The position numbers and the translations under genes were made by a program. DNA of 64,000 bases, from assembly GCA_017562135.1 (NCBI GenBank), contig QEYB01001398.1, forward strand, positions 1-64,000, given 5' to 3'. The DNA is from Dipylidium caninum (Eukaryota; Platyhelminthes; Cestoda; Cyclophyllidea; Dipylidiidae). This document shows, one piece after another, positions 25,601-37,600 of this stretch. The notes under the pieces were generated by a model. That model worked only from the letters and a program-made list of their open reading frames with translations, was not told the origin of the DNA and ran no database searches. Positions within the stretch are counted from its first letter, which is position 1. Every line of letters begins with the position of its first letter.

Positions 25601-28600
25601 CCATGAGGTGGTGGCATTTACTTGTTCAGCCGCGTAGCGTTGTTCCGGCCACGACGGAGGAGGAGGGGCGGTGAGTGCCGCTGTGGAGGACACCGTCGGC
25701 CGAGTGAGCCGGACACGAGGTCGTCTCCAGGTGGGAATCACGTCCCAGCGTCCCGCGACGTCACACTTCAAGGCGCAGGATTTGCTGCAGGGCAGCCTGC
25801 CTGCCTCCTCGCAGCCGGTGCACAAATGAGCCACCAACCCGGTTTCCCGGTCCATTAGGTGCCGAAGGCGTCCGCCTGACAACACGGACGCGAGGAGGTG
25901 CGTCCTGTGCTGGCCTGGACAGGCGGTCTTTGATGTTGGGAGGAGCGTCTTCGCCCAGCTGTTCCTCCCCTCCTCCGCGTGCTAATCTTTCATCTGGGAA
26001 TGCGAGCCCGCCACGCGGTTCAGGCCTGCTCGAGAGCCGTGATTCGCGGAAGGACCGAGTCTGTCAACGCCTAAGCGGGATCAGACGAGGCAGGAGCAGG
26101 TGGGGCGACTTGTGAGGGGCAGTCTCCTTTCTCCATTCCCTCGGCCGAAAGGCGGAGGCCGGGGAGAAGACCCTCCCCTCGGGGGGTGCGCTGAATGACG
26201 TGATGCTGCCCGTTTTTGCAAACAAAGACACCTCCTCAGAACCGAAAGATTCGCAGTTTTGCGGCTCGAACAAAGCCCTTCTGCGTCAAATGACAGGCGC
26301 ATTGCCTGGTGGCTGGCGGGGAGTGGGTGGGTAGGTGGAAGCGACCAAAAGTGCTGCTTCGACGGCGTGTGGGGTGCGCCGTGAGGGGCGGGCGTAAGAT
26401 TTCTGGAATTCCCCAAAAATCCTTCACGTTAGGCGAGCGGAAAGACGTTGGATGTCGTCCGTAGGGGGTTGTGGCGACAAGCGAAGAGCGAACTACAGTT
26501 TAATAACGCCGAAGCGCGACGTTTTTGTTTGTCGCTTGACCAAAAAGGGAGGAGGGAGGAGGCCGGACGGTCGGAGTTAAATCGCGATAGAGAAGAGACC
26601 GCTGGATGAGGGTGGAAGTGCTTCCCCCCGCTTTGATGTGAGGTGCCCTTGCAGTTAGAAGTCGTCAGAAACGCGGCGGCTTCGCGAGCGATCAAGAAGG
26701 GGAGACGAGCAGCGTATGTGCAACTGAGAAGGAGGAGAGTGTGGCCATGGCGCCAGCGAGAGTCAGTACCCACGGACAATTGGGCTGTCTGCCCCTTAGC
26801 TCCACGACCTGGAACCTGGTGTCCGAAGTCTTTCAACGCTGTGGTGGTTGGAGGACTTCTTCGCGTGCCTCGTTGAAGGGAGCAGCACGAACGTCTCGAG
26901 GCAGCCAGGCATTGCGTTCACTTGCGAGGCGAACAGTCGAAGCGCAGTGCGCGCTCTGAGCCCGACGGTCCCAGAAACTGGGAGCTGCGGTGACCGCATC
27001 CCCCTTGAAAAGGTCAGACCCTCCAAAAATATGACCTCATTTTCGGGAAAGTGGCGGAACCTGGAGCATCGGGAGGGTGGGTGGGGGTGGGGGGTGGGGG
27101 TAGGGGGAGTCAGACAGAAGAGGGGGCGCTTGTGCCGTGGACGTCGGTCATTCGCGACGCGCATCCGTGGCCGCAAGCGGCCGTGGGCGACAGCAGGGCT
27201 GAGCGCAACTTGCAACTTCGTCTTCAGTGCGCGAAAAGGAGTGCGGCGAGAGAAGGCGAGGCGGCAGCGGTGGTTTCACATGACATGCGCGCATATATCA
27301 CAAGGACAGTCTCGAGAAAAGTGTAAAACGGTCTTCGCAGCAGCTAGGCAGACTGTGTACGGAGTAGGAGGGGCGAGGAAAAAGCGCCACCCCGCGCCCC
27401 CTCGGTGCCACACCTACAACATGTGACTGAGACGTGCAGTCCCGCCTCTGCCCCGTCCACCGCCCCCGCTCGCGGCCGTGCTGCCGATTTATTGTCGGCC
27501 TCGATGAACGGCGAGGATGCTCACTTCTAGGGGGCAGCAGTGGATGGCGCTAATAACGGCACCGGAAGTGTCGCACTCGCCGTTCCCCACTTAGCCCTGG
27601 CAACAGCCACAGCCTCGTGTTGGTGGGCAGGAGAATCCTCTCCTCGAGGCCTTCCTGCTCGGTGGGCGTGAGAATAAACGCCATTTCTACTCCCACACCA
27701 AGTTTGTCGACAACTCTTCAAAAGAGGTCAGTGGCGACGTCTGCGGGTGGGCGTGCGTCCATCCATCCATCCATCACTCACCCCACCCACCCGTCCGTCC
27801 GTCCTCCGTCGCTCGGTCACGCGGTCCGCGTGCCAACGCGTCCACTCGCCCCACCAGGATGTGCAGTAGACGATCGCCCGCGTGTGAGGGCGGTGCTCGA
27901 TGCCACCTCGCGTCTGAGTCCGAGGGGGAGGCGGAGGCGGGGGGGGGCGGAGGGAGCGGCGGAGCTGCGGGCGAGGACGGGGCAGGCAGCGGAGAGCGGG
28001 AAAGGTGGTGACAAAGCAAAAGAGGAGGAGAGGGAACTGCTTTCCGCGAAGTGCGGCTGAAAGTCGGGGCCAAGTGCAAGTGCAACCGGAAAGAGATGCA
28101 AGGGCGACGGGGAGGGAGAGGGAGAGGGAGAGGGAGAGGGAGAGGGGCAGATGAGGGACGAAGAGGAGAGAGTCTAATTGAACCTCCACCTCCCACAGAG
28201 GCTCTCCCATCCAGCACCACCAGCGCACCATCGCGGCACGACCACGCAGCTCAGACACTCCGCCGGTCGGGCGGGAGGCGATTCAGGTCGGCCGCCACGC
28301 TCACACGCACAGAGGGGCGGTGCAGCACACGTCAACGTCGCGTAGACATCTGCGCCGCTTCAGCGCCGGACTCGCGACAAGGAGGGGCGCAATCGCGTCC
28401 TCTCCCCCCCGTCCGCCGGCAGCTCGCCCGCCTGCCCGGCCGCAATCAGCCATTGCGTGCAGGCGCAGCGCCCCCCTCGACCGGACGGCACACAGCGCCA
28501 CGCTGGTCGGCTGGTCGGGCGGTCGGCTGCCGAAGGAGACCTCCATCAGTCGAGTGTGGCGAAGAGGGCGGGCAGTGGAAGCGTGTACGGACACGTCTCA

Positions 28601-31600
28601 GGGCCGGGTTGATTGCCCGCGAAGGACGCGTGTCCCCCGTTCCGCCTCTCCATCCACAACTAATTGTCTCTTTTGTTGCGTGGAGCCTGCAGGGACCAAG
28701 GTTGTCTCCTTTTTTCTCACATCCAATTTTCCTAAATGGGGCCACAAACGAGTCAGCGGCTTCGTGCGGCGCGTGGGCCGCCCCGAACCTACTGCTGGCT
28801 TCATTGCATAGAAAGTTGGAAGGTGAAGCAGCGCCGCCGAGGAGTCAGCTTGAAGAGCCACGATCTTTCATGGAGGCAGCGAAATAAAATGGTGGGGCTT
28901 GTGACTAGTCGGTTCTTGAGAGGGCTTTCAAAGTGCATCGCTTGCCGTCATCGGTGGAATTGCTACGAAAGAATGGGGAGGCGACACCCTTCTTGCGCCA
29001 CGAGGCAACGCCGGGCGCCGGCGAATTCCCGAGGCGTCGTCGTCTGCAACAGACTGCCCCTGAAAGGCGGCCTTTCGTAAGGGAGTCGGGCAGCCCCCCC
29101 TGCCCCCCTCCCCTCCCCCTCCCCCACCAGCCTGGAATGATGAACACATTCTCCGTGATGAACACCTCACCGCCGCTTCTATCCGACACACGAGGCCCAC
29201 AACAGGGAGGCTTCACGAAAAGCCTGCGCGATTTCACTGTGAGGAGGGTGGGAGAGCCGAGTTGTCGCGTCGCATTATGCACCGAGACAATTTTGAGAAG
29301 CGATGGAACAGAGCATTCTCCACACGGCCGGTGGTGAGCGAGGAAGCCGCGACAGACGTGGGCGCAGGGGACACCTGAGACGCGGTGCGGCGCAAACGGG
29401 GGATGGCAGGGCTCAGACTCACCACGTGGTCGGCTCTCATCTTCCTGCCGATGTAGAGGTCGCCCGAGTGCTCTCCCAACTTGAATATGCCCAGACGATT
29501 GCCGCGGACAATGCGGTAGGAGACGGTTCCGTTGTTGCCGTCGTCCGGGTCTATCGCCACCATCCGCGTGAGAACGAAGCCCGCGTCCTCTTGAAAGGAC
29601 ACCCGAATCTGTGGCACAGGAGGCAGTCGCATTAATGCCGCGCTGAGGCCTACTAGGCGCGCAGGGAAGTAGAGGAACAACCACTCACCGGACTGCTGGC
29701 GTTGACTGGGTGGACGAAATGGGGCGGATTGTCGTTGAGGTCCTGCACGACGACCGTCACGGTCGCCGTGGCGGTATTCGAGGGCGATGACAGGAGGAGG
29801 GCCTCGGAGGCGTAGGGTCTTTCGCCGGAGTCCTCGCTCCCCACCAGGGCGTCGGTCGCGACCGCCCGCAGCTCGTAGAGGGACTCCTGTTCCCTGTCAA
29901 GGATCCGGCTTGTGAAGATGCGTCCCTCGGCGTCGATCTGAGGTGGGGGAGGGGAAGCGAAGGGAAGGGAATGCCTCTGATCTCCCCAAATATCCCTCCT
30001 TCGGGTGTTGAAGTCTCCACCTGCACACCAATTATGGGGAATCTTCGAATCCGGACACACCCAGGTCCATTTACCCCCATTTACTGCCTTTGCCCGGTTT
30101 TAGTGTCCGCGAGGCGGAGAGGGGGCGGCCGGGGGCGGCATGCCCCAAAAACCTCGTTCCAAGGCCAAAATTAGCCCTTCAATTTAGCAGGCTTTCAACG
30201 GAAGAGGCAGAGGTCGCAGGTGCACTTTCTCCCGGAAAAATGTGTGTTCCACGCCCCCTGCCCTCTGCACTCAATTTGTTCTGACCTCGGACGCACGCAT
30301 TTGGGTGCCAAACTGGGGGCGCTAAAGCCCTCTCGCCTCCCTTCGCCCCCCGCTCCCCTTCTACCTTTGGGAGGGCAGCGCATTGATAATTTAGGCGAAG
30401 GAGAGGGACAGACGGAGGGCGAAGACGGGGAGGCGGGGGCGGGAGTGGACCCCTTAGAAACAATGAGTCTCTCAGATAGACTCATTAAATATTTAACTCC
30501 TGCCTTTTTCCCCCATAATCGACAATGCTACACTCGTCTCGGCCGGTGAAGGACTCTCAGGCGGTGGAAGGAGGCAGTGCGACTTTCATTAATTCACCTG
30601 AAATGCTATTCTGCCCCACTCAGACATATAATTTACGGGGAGAGGAGATTAATCCGCTCGCTGCTGAGTCGCACTGGGGATTAAGCTCCGCGTCGTGGCT
30701 TGGCCGAGGCGGCCGACAAACAAGGGACGTACGTTGAACAGGTGGTACGAGGCGAGGAGACGGTAGGCGACGCGACTGAACTCGGGGCCGTCGCAGTCGT
30801 TGGCGTGGACGCTGCCGACGAGACGCGGGCCGTGGAAGTCCGAGGAGTAGTCCTCCGTCACGCTGAAGTTGTAGACGGGCTGGGAGAAGACCGGGGCGCA
30901 GTCGTTCACATCTAGGAGGGCCAAGTGAACCCCGGCTGAGGCGCTTCGACTGGGCGTCCCGCCGTCCCGACAGACGACCTCGTGGAGGAAGGGCAGCAGA
31001 GTGTGTAAGGCCTCGGGTCGGCGTGGCACTGCGGGAACACTGGGCTCATGCGGCCCCGGCTCTTGGCATTCCCGTTCCCCCCCTCCCCCCCGCACTCCCG
31101 GCGGAGCGACTCGCTGTCTGCGACTCCGCCTCACTGCAAAAAAGGCTGACCGGCGCTGTTTCACGCCGTGAACAAACAACATCCTCATGTTTGCCCAAAG
31201 CCAACATCAAAAGTAGGCTGACGGAGTATTAACTTTGACAAAAAGGTTCTCCGAGGGGATTAGAAACACTTGCTGCAAATAAACAGAGGCCGAGATCCAC
31301 CCAGACGAGCGCTCCCGGGGGAGGAGGACTGTTGAGAGCTCGAAACTGAAGGATGACCGCGCGCAAACCCCCTTCGAGGCTGAAGGCGGGGCGGGCTTGG
31401 GCGTGGGGCGTGGGGCGTGGGGCAGACGCGAGGCGGCGCGCGGTGGGGCGGCGAAGGTGGCGGGGCGGTGCGGGGGTGCAGGGAAATGAGCCTGCGTCGG
31501 GACTGGCGTAGCCTGTCGAAGAATGCACAGTGCGGTAGTCGGGAGGGGACATATTCCGCGCCACCTTCCCCAGCCCGCAACCTTCCGCGCCCCCTTTAGG

Positions 31601-34600
31601 GCCGACCAGGCTGTGGAAAGCGTCGAAGGGCGGAAAATTTCAACATTTCCGCTTCCGCCCGTAATTCGTCTAGTCTTCGTCTTCGTCCTTCCTTCCGTTC
31701 CGTCAAATGAACAGACTTTTGGGCGACACGGGAGCTTGTCCTGATGGCTGCACTCCTCGTCTCCGTGTAATTTGTGCGTTGAAAGCCTTGTGATTGGGAG
31801 GAAGCAGAGCGGAGCAGCATTTGTTCAGGTTACACGTTTAGCTTGCGGGCTGTTCAGCCGCCGCAGGCCTCGGACACCACCTTTGAAGACGGAAAGGGAG
31901 AAGGGATAAACGCAGACCTTGCCCACACCTCCGCTCGCCGCCTTCCCCTGCACTCGTCAACGGCGGCGTTTGGCTGCGACGCAACCGCTGGATGCGGTAG
32001 ACAATTATCTTTCCTCACCATTTAATACGGCTTTTGACAGAGCACTTAGAGGCGGAGCCAAATTCCCCACCCGCCTTTCCTGCGTGCCAAGACAATCGGG
32101 CGGTGCGGTCGGCCGGTTTGACAGCGCAGACGCCCACAACGCATTCCGTCGCACCAGCCGCCGCAGGTTGTGGGAGTCGGCTCGCAGCGAGGAGCAGCTC
32201 TGCGACCTCAGTGCGTTCCTTCTCGGCGTCGGCGGCGTTGTGGGAGCGGCCGGACAGATCGGAGCTCATTTCAGTGGTGCGCCGGCCGCCATTTTGCCTT
32301 CCCCAGGCGCCCTAAACCACTGGCGGTGGCACAGTTCGCCCGTCGAGTGTCGAATTATTTCGCGTCACCTCGGCCATCGGACGCTGACTGGAGCCACTGC
32401 AATTGCGCATTCCAGGTCGCACACGAAGTGGCCGCTCTCTAACGCCAGTCCGAAGTCTGCGCGTCTTTCGTGTAGGAGGCAAAGCCTTTGTCCACAAACA
32501 CGCGAGGGTGGACGGAGGAATTGGTGCGTTAGCCATATAGGACAATCCTTTTCCCCCTACCCAAGCCGAGAGGACACTTCCACTCTCGGCCAATTGAGTC
32601 TCACTGGGAAGGATTTATGCGACGCGGGCTGAAAGAGACTCTCACAAATTAGAATTTTAACTCGGCGCCAGGCTCGAAGAGCCACATTTTAGGAGAAGCC
32701 GAGGACAAATTGGCCTCGCCGGTGTTTTGATCAACCAACTGACAACCCACCGAGGGCTGGCTTCCTCCCCCCACCGTCAACGCGGCGCGGCATATTCGTG
32801 CAAAAGAACTATTCTAAAAATCAAAATTAATCCGTTTATGATCGCCTTTTTAAACAACCAGCAGCGTGTCGCGCCACCGCAACCGCCGCGGCGCCCGGTG
32901 TGGCCCCGCCAGCCTGCGTCGGGCCTCGGCGCTGGCCGGCCCGAGGCGGCCGCGCGGCCTGGAGCGCGACGTCGCCCGGCGCGTCGGGGCAGGTGGAAGG
33001 GCGGCGCGATGTCCGCGCCTCCTCCTCCTCCTCGGGGCAAGAACTTGTTCTCCTATCTCCCAGCACCATCGATAAATCACGCAACTTGGAAGTTTGCGTG
33101 GCACATTTCATTACGACTAATAAATCCTCACCAGCCAGTCATTTGATAAAAATCGGGTTAAAAGAGTCCTCACCGCCCCGCGGTGCCGACTTAAACAAAT
33201 GGCTCGGCGGCAAGTTTGAGGGGGCAAAAAATCGGTGTCACATGAAACATTCGACATGGCGGAGGAAGGCGAACGGCGCGAGAGGTGAGCGAAGCGAACC
33301 CGGACAGTTGCCTCCGCGACCCTCTCGTCTTCAGACGCCTTTGACCGGCCGACAGAGGCTCTGGTGCCGCTGCGTCTGAACCGTGGCCTTCGCCTCCTGT
33401 GTGGCGGTTTGACGTGACGCCTCGTGCGCGAGGACGGTGTTTCGCCGGCAAGGAGCGGTGCTCCGCGCAGGAATTGCACGGTTGGGCATGCGAGTGGGCC
33501 ACGCCGCGCCGGCGTTCCGTCGCGGGACGTGCGAGCGGAGTGCGTTGGCTGGAGGAGGAAGGAGGGCAGCCCGGCCCCGCCAAATCGCCCGGCTCTCCGG
33601 CCCCGATGGGCAGCGCCTCGAGCCTGACCGCCTCCCTCATGGGTTGCCCACGGTCTTGCGACAGGGACTGACTCGGGAAAGTCTCATCGCCGCGAGTCCG
33701 GTTGGGGACGTGGTCCACCGGTCCACCGCAACGGCAACTGCATCGCTCTCGTCTTCACTGCCGCCCCAAGCCGCCCGGGCTCCGCGGATCACTGGACGAG
33801 GGTTTCGTGAAGAAGGCCTCCACTGCGGTGGCCTCGGCGGGAGACGATGATTCGTGGCGCTGTGACGAGCCCCTGAATGGCCAAAGTTACTCGCAGGCAG
33901 CGGGGCGGGAACAGAGGCGTGGGAGGGCACCGAAGAGGCGAATCGCCACCGTTTCTGCGCCCTCAAGTGGCCCTCGCCTCCCATTAGAGCACTGCTTTTT
34001 TAGTTTTCCAGTCGTCTAATTACAAGTTAATTAGTCTCTCGTTTACGGGCAGAGTGGCTGTTAAGAGTCTCATTTGCGTGACGCCCTGGCGATTCACTTT
34101 TTTCGGTGAGATTTATCATGTTCATAATTCATCGCGCGCCGTGTTTTGTCCAAAACAACGCACGGACTTGAACAATCGGTCAGCGGAGCGAAGGGACTGG
34201 GAGCGGCCGGCGGGGGGCGGGACGGTGGGCGGCGGGTGGACGGGGGAGGGGCGCGAGTGGGGCGCCTTATCATCCAACATGATTTGTCGGCGCGATCGGC
34301 CGGGGTGGGGGGGCGAGTCACTGAGACTTATGATTCGGACTCGAAACAACTGGGCATTGTTCATTTCAAAAAACTACGGCCTCTCCGAGGTGCGACGAAA
34401 TCGCGGGCGCTTCGGGCTGGTGCGTCGAGCCTAAGTTGTCTCGCGCCACCGCGTGGAGGGCGAAGTGGAGGCCGCTGGCCACACCTCCGTTCTCCGTTCA
34501 CAGCGGCGCCGTCGCTGATGCGACGCAGGTGCACCGGGTTTGGCCAGGCTTGGAGGACTGGCCGCTGCTGCTGCTGCAGCGCCGCGTGGACAACACGTCT

Positions 34601-37600
34601 TCCGCTTCGCCGCGCACAAAACTGTGTGATTATTTGTTTGGCTGACCGTTTGGTTTTCCACTTTGAATTTGGTCTCGGCTCCGGGTTGAAAGAGAGGACG
34701 GAGCCGAGGGAGGCGGCGGCTGCGGCTGCGGCGGAAGGCTAATAACAGGACTGCCCAAAACTGGCCCGAGGTTTTGAGGCCAAATTAGAACGTGCGAGGC
34801 GGATGGCACAAACGCGCCTCAACCCTGGCTGCTGCCGGAACGGCTGAGCGGGAGAGAAGCGCCGGAGAGCGGCAGATGCCAACGCCATTCGCGGCACTGA
34901 CAACGGAAAACGTTCAGTGAACGACGTTGTGGACGAAAGGCGGGTTCGTTTGCGTCACCCCGTCCGGCGTTCAAGCGGGTCACCGCCGAGGTGCCTTTCA
35001 CCCGTCCGCGGGAGCATCGCCTGCCTCGCCACGCCTTTCAGCCGGACTATTTCGCCAAATCGAGGTCTGCTGAAGAGGGAGAAGCCGACAGCCACTCTGT
35101 CGGTGAGTCGTCTTCTGGATGCAGCAAACTGTCCACAGCACATTGCGGCGAGAACAAACTCATAGTTGGCGAATGGCATGCGGGTTCGCGAGGGGAATGA
35201 CGGTGCCACTCAGAGCTGTGATCCCCCCGCCTGGACGGGAGGAGGGGGCTCCCCGGCCCGACGGTGCGCAGAACGCAGCCTGCACCTGCCCGGGCCCTGT
35301 CCAACCACGACAGCCCCCACGCGAGTGTGCGGATGAGAAGACGACGACGCCTCCTTTCGCCATGCGAGGCGCTTTTCTCTGGTCAAAGTGCAGCCTCAAG
35401 CGCGGACTTATCTGAGTCTAATGAAAAGTGGCAGGGTGATGGAGGAGAAACGGAGTCTTTGGCCGCCCGTGTGAGAGACCAGAGGAGCGAAGGGCGGCGC
35501 GAAGTTGACAACGCGGCGCTCGAGAGAGACCTCCAGATTGTCCCAATCGAGGGTGGCAACAATTGTCACCACTGGGCGCCCACGGAGACCGGTCAGCCAC
35601 GTGTTCAATCAGCCAGACGTTGAGTGTGGTGGTTGAGACCAAAAATGAAATTGTAAAGTTTGCGAAAACCAGCAGAAGTATATCGCGGAGGGAAATGAGA
35701 GTCTCATTGACGGTCGTAGCCAACTGAAGCCTCCGCCCTCGTCGTCCACAGCCAGCAATGCCAGCCGAAGTGGCGGCGGAGCACGAGGAGACCGGGCGGG
35801 GGAGAAGTGGGGGGGGGGGGCGCAGAGAGACGGATGGGGCGAGCGGTGAGGTGGCACTTACAGTTAGGTTGTAGCCGAAGGGGGCGCGTTCACGGTCGAG
35901 CACAATTGTGGCGGTCAGGTTGCCGTCTCTGTCGATGCTGAGCACCTCGTCGTCCGGCCGGGAGCCTTGGGGCCACTGGATCTCGTAGGAGAGGCGGGCC
36001 GACTCCCCGTCGTCTGCGTCGAAGGCCTTCACTTGACCCACAACACTGCCTCTCGGCTGGCCCTCCTTGGTCTGCAGGAGGGAGGCAAAAATGCACACCG
36101 CTCAAATCCACGCGGAAATGGGGTGGGAGGGTACGTCGCTTCCCCCCCCCCTTCCCCCCGGCTACGCGTCCGTGTGCGCGGGACTAGAAACCCCGCCACC
36201 GTCGCCGTGTCCAGCGCGCCTCCGCGCAAGCGAACTCCCTCCCCTTCCCAGCGCGGTTTCTCCCACGAGAGGGCGAGCTGATGGCGGCCCTTAACGCCCT
36301 CGTTACCACCGACGCACAGCCCAAACGAGCCGGTCTCAAGGTCGTCAGGAGGACGAGGCGCTGCGTCGTGAGGGCGAAGGCTGCCTCCTGTCTCCCCCTT
36401 CATGCTTCGCAAGTCCTCTAGCGAGGGAGGATGGCCCGTATTGCTTGCAGGACTCCGTCCAGTTTTCGATTTGACTTTCGCCCGGAGTTCCAACTTTGGA
36501 GGATAAGTCCACCAGGCGGGGGATTTGGGGCTCGGGAGGCGGGGCGTGTGCACCGCCCTCCGCGTGTGTTCGAATCCTCGGTGCCTCGTTTGCCCCCACG
36601 ACGATTAATAGCCTCGGGTGCAGGCACACGGCGGACTATAAAGCCCGCCAGCGGAATGCGGCGAATTCCTTGTAGAGGCATTTACGCCATCCATAATTCC
36701 CAGATTATCAAAGCGCCTCAGTTGTACGTCGGCCCCGCGGAGAAATAAATTGCATGTCGTCGCTGGGGCGCGCAATCTCCAGCCTTTGGCATCGCCAGCC
36801 TCCAACGAGGATGTGTTGGGACGGTTTGAAGTTGTTTTTGGAGTCACTTTTTTCGACCACGCCCTCCCGCCCCAGCCAACACTGAGACTCCTCAAAGCAA
36901 CACGGTGAGCTTTCGTTTCCTGTCTGAGGACTGATGCACCCGGCCGGTCCCAGGGAAGAGCAGTGCTGCGGGGCGAAGCGTGAAATTGGGGGACGAGACG
37001 AGCGCAGACTGAGATCAGACCTGATTCGCCTATCGGATACTGAGTCTCGCTGTCCTGAAAGAGGCGGAGAGCGCGAGGGAGGACGACGATGGCGGTGAGC
37101 GAACGCATCTGAGGCGTATTTCGTCAAGAGACCCAAGTCGACGTCCACTTCCGGCCACCGCAAAATCTCACTGCCGCACAAGAGCGCCGGTAACACGACA
37201 CATCCGGGCCGCCCGCGCCTGAAGGCGGACAGAGCTGGGTCCCGGCGGCTGGGCCTCCCCGGACCCCTCTTCGGCGCACAGGAGGGGGTGGGCGGACGCG
37301 GAGGACCGGACAGTACTTTGATGTCTGCTCAAATGTAAGCTTATCGCTCCTGAATCTCCAGTCCCGTCTCCACGTGGCGGCAGGGCGGGAAGGCAGTCTG
37401 CGAAGCATCTCACACCTGCACTGTCTTCATAATAATAACAATAATGCCTTCCCACCCAACTGATGTGGCCTATTATGTCAGCACGGCGATGGGGCTGGGC
37501 TGTGCTGGGCGGGGCCGGGAGGCGGGCGAGAGCGCGTCAGGCCCTGTGAGGGAAATCGCAGTGGAGAGAGTTTGGGGCGTAGCCCACAAAAGGCCCCTTC

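Noticed and set aside
25490..25885. Cys-rich minus-strand frame (CTGCEEAGRLPCSKSCALKC) upstream of protocadherin exon 6
   Set aside because: Exons 5 and 6 already join in phase and complete the EC7 fold; the frame has no suitable splice sites.
31011..31020. Stronger-looking acceptor (GTTCCCGCAG) for protocadherin exon 3
   Set aside because: Using it after the phase-0 exon 2 shifts the reading frame; the acceptor at 30979 restores EC5 exactly.
36567..36577. GTTCGAATCC string resembling a tRNA B box
   Set aside because: No A box or cloverleaf can be formed with the upstream sequence.
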